Below, in pieces: positions 5,350-5,591 of a stretch of 5,591 nt of DNA. This DNA comes from Chloroflexota bacterium. Lineage in GTDB: Bacteria; Chloroflexota; Anaerolineae; Promineifilales; Promineifilaceae. Numbering within the stretch: the first letter of the stretch is position 1; every line of letters starts with the position of its first letter. The notes under the pieces are model-generated. The model ran no database searches. It was not told the DNA's origin and worked only from the letters and a program-made list of their open reading frames with translations. Made by a program: the position numbers and the translations under genes. The stretch lies in NCBI GenBank assembly GCA_008501785.1, contig QQUD01000889.1, positions 1-5,591 of the forward strand. Reading direction: 5' to 3'.

Positions 5350-5591
5350 ATGCCTTTACATGAACTTGCTGGAAAACCAGCGCCACGCGAACTATTGCCA
5401 AATATACCAAGACTGGTTTCAGCTTTTTACACCAATAAACCTGATCCTAGTAATCCCGAACACGGGGTTTCATTTGGCACATCGGGACATCGCGGCACGT
5501 CGTTTGCGCACAGCTTTAATGAAGATCACATTTTGGCGATTAGCCAGGCGATTTGTGAATATCGAGCGGCGCAAGGGTATACGGGGCCGCT
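5350..5591 (+). CDS. pgm: Phosphoglucomutase, alpha-D-glucose-specific, N-terminal fragment (cut by window edge)
   Basis: Phosphoglucomutase interconverts glucose 1-phosphate and glucose 6-phosphate in the cytoplasm, linking glycogen or nucleotide-sugar metabolism with glycolysis. The 80 visible residues begin [16 protein letters not shown]. They carry FGTSGHRG (residues 42-49) and [15 protein letters not shown] (residues 54-68), which correspond closely to the N-terminus of the E. coli Pgm type of the alpha-D-phosphohexomutase superfamily. The phosphoserine loop and the metal-binding and sugar-binding loops lie beyond the window. The start is set by a strong AGGAGG (5335-5340) 9 nt upstream. 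The gene diverges from the three-gene operon and is unlikely to be functionally tied to it; base composition is more GC-rich than that operon. Confidence 0.93.
   Translation, partial: MPLHELAGKPAPRELLPNIPRLVSAFYTNKPDPSNPEHGVSFGTSGHRGTSFAHSFNEDHILAISQAICEYRAAQGYTGP

Overview
The window most likely comes from a bacterial chromosome. A T-box leader in front of valS, together with an effector-associated/death-like domain, would fit Chloroflexota (Anaerolineae-like) or another T-box-using phylum. This is a low-confidence placement made from gene style only. Two ordinary housekeeping genes flank a visibly more AT-rich block of three genes that I cannot assign to a described system.

Layout. Positions 1-213 (minus) are the first 71 codons of valyl-tRNA synthetase (valS). 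Upstream of it, 299-580 (minus) is a complete T-box riboswitch with a readable GUC valine specifier, a T-box element whose UGGU bulge matches a tRNA ending in ACCA, and an intrinsic terminator. Its own promoter (587-615) has its -35 box inside the end of the preceding gene. Heptad-period repeats lie in the valS 5' UTR (227-298) and inside the T-box leader (419-439).

Positions 607-5068 (minus) hold three tightly packed co-directional genes, in transcription order: a 553-residue unrecognised protein, a 733-residue membrane protein with split CxxC pairs and a two-helix hairpin, and a 203-residue protein joining an Ig-like beta domain to a C-terminal helical domain that resembles the effector-associated/bacterial death-like adaptor domains. 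The first two overlap by 20 nt and the last two are 6 nt apart, so this looks like one operon. By eye, the C-terminal parts of the 553- and 733-residue proteins share a common module, so the operon appears to encode one soluble and one membrane-anchored paralogous beta-rich protein plus a small adaptor. No enzyme active site, Walker motif or transposase is visible.

Positions 5069-5349 are a divergent intergenic region with candidate promoters in both directions. Positions 5350-5591 (plus) are the start of phosphoglucomutase (pgm).

Working picture (inference): the three-gene block is an accessory sensing or conflict-type module inserted between valS and pgm, with the adaptor domain able to recruit partners encoded elsewhere. 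Its transcription probably runs into the valS T-box. An identical 10-mer with a palindromic core, AAACGGCCGT, occurs three times in the block in different coding contexts and deserves a genome-wide count.
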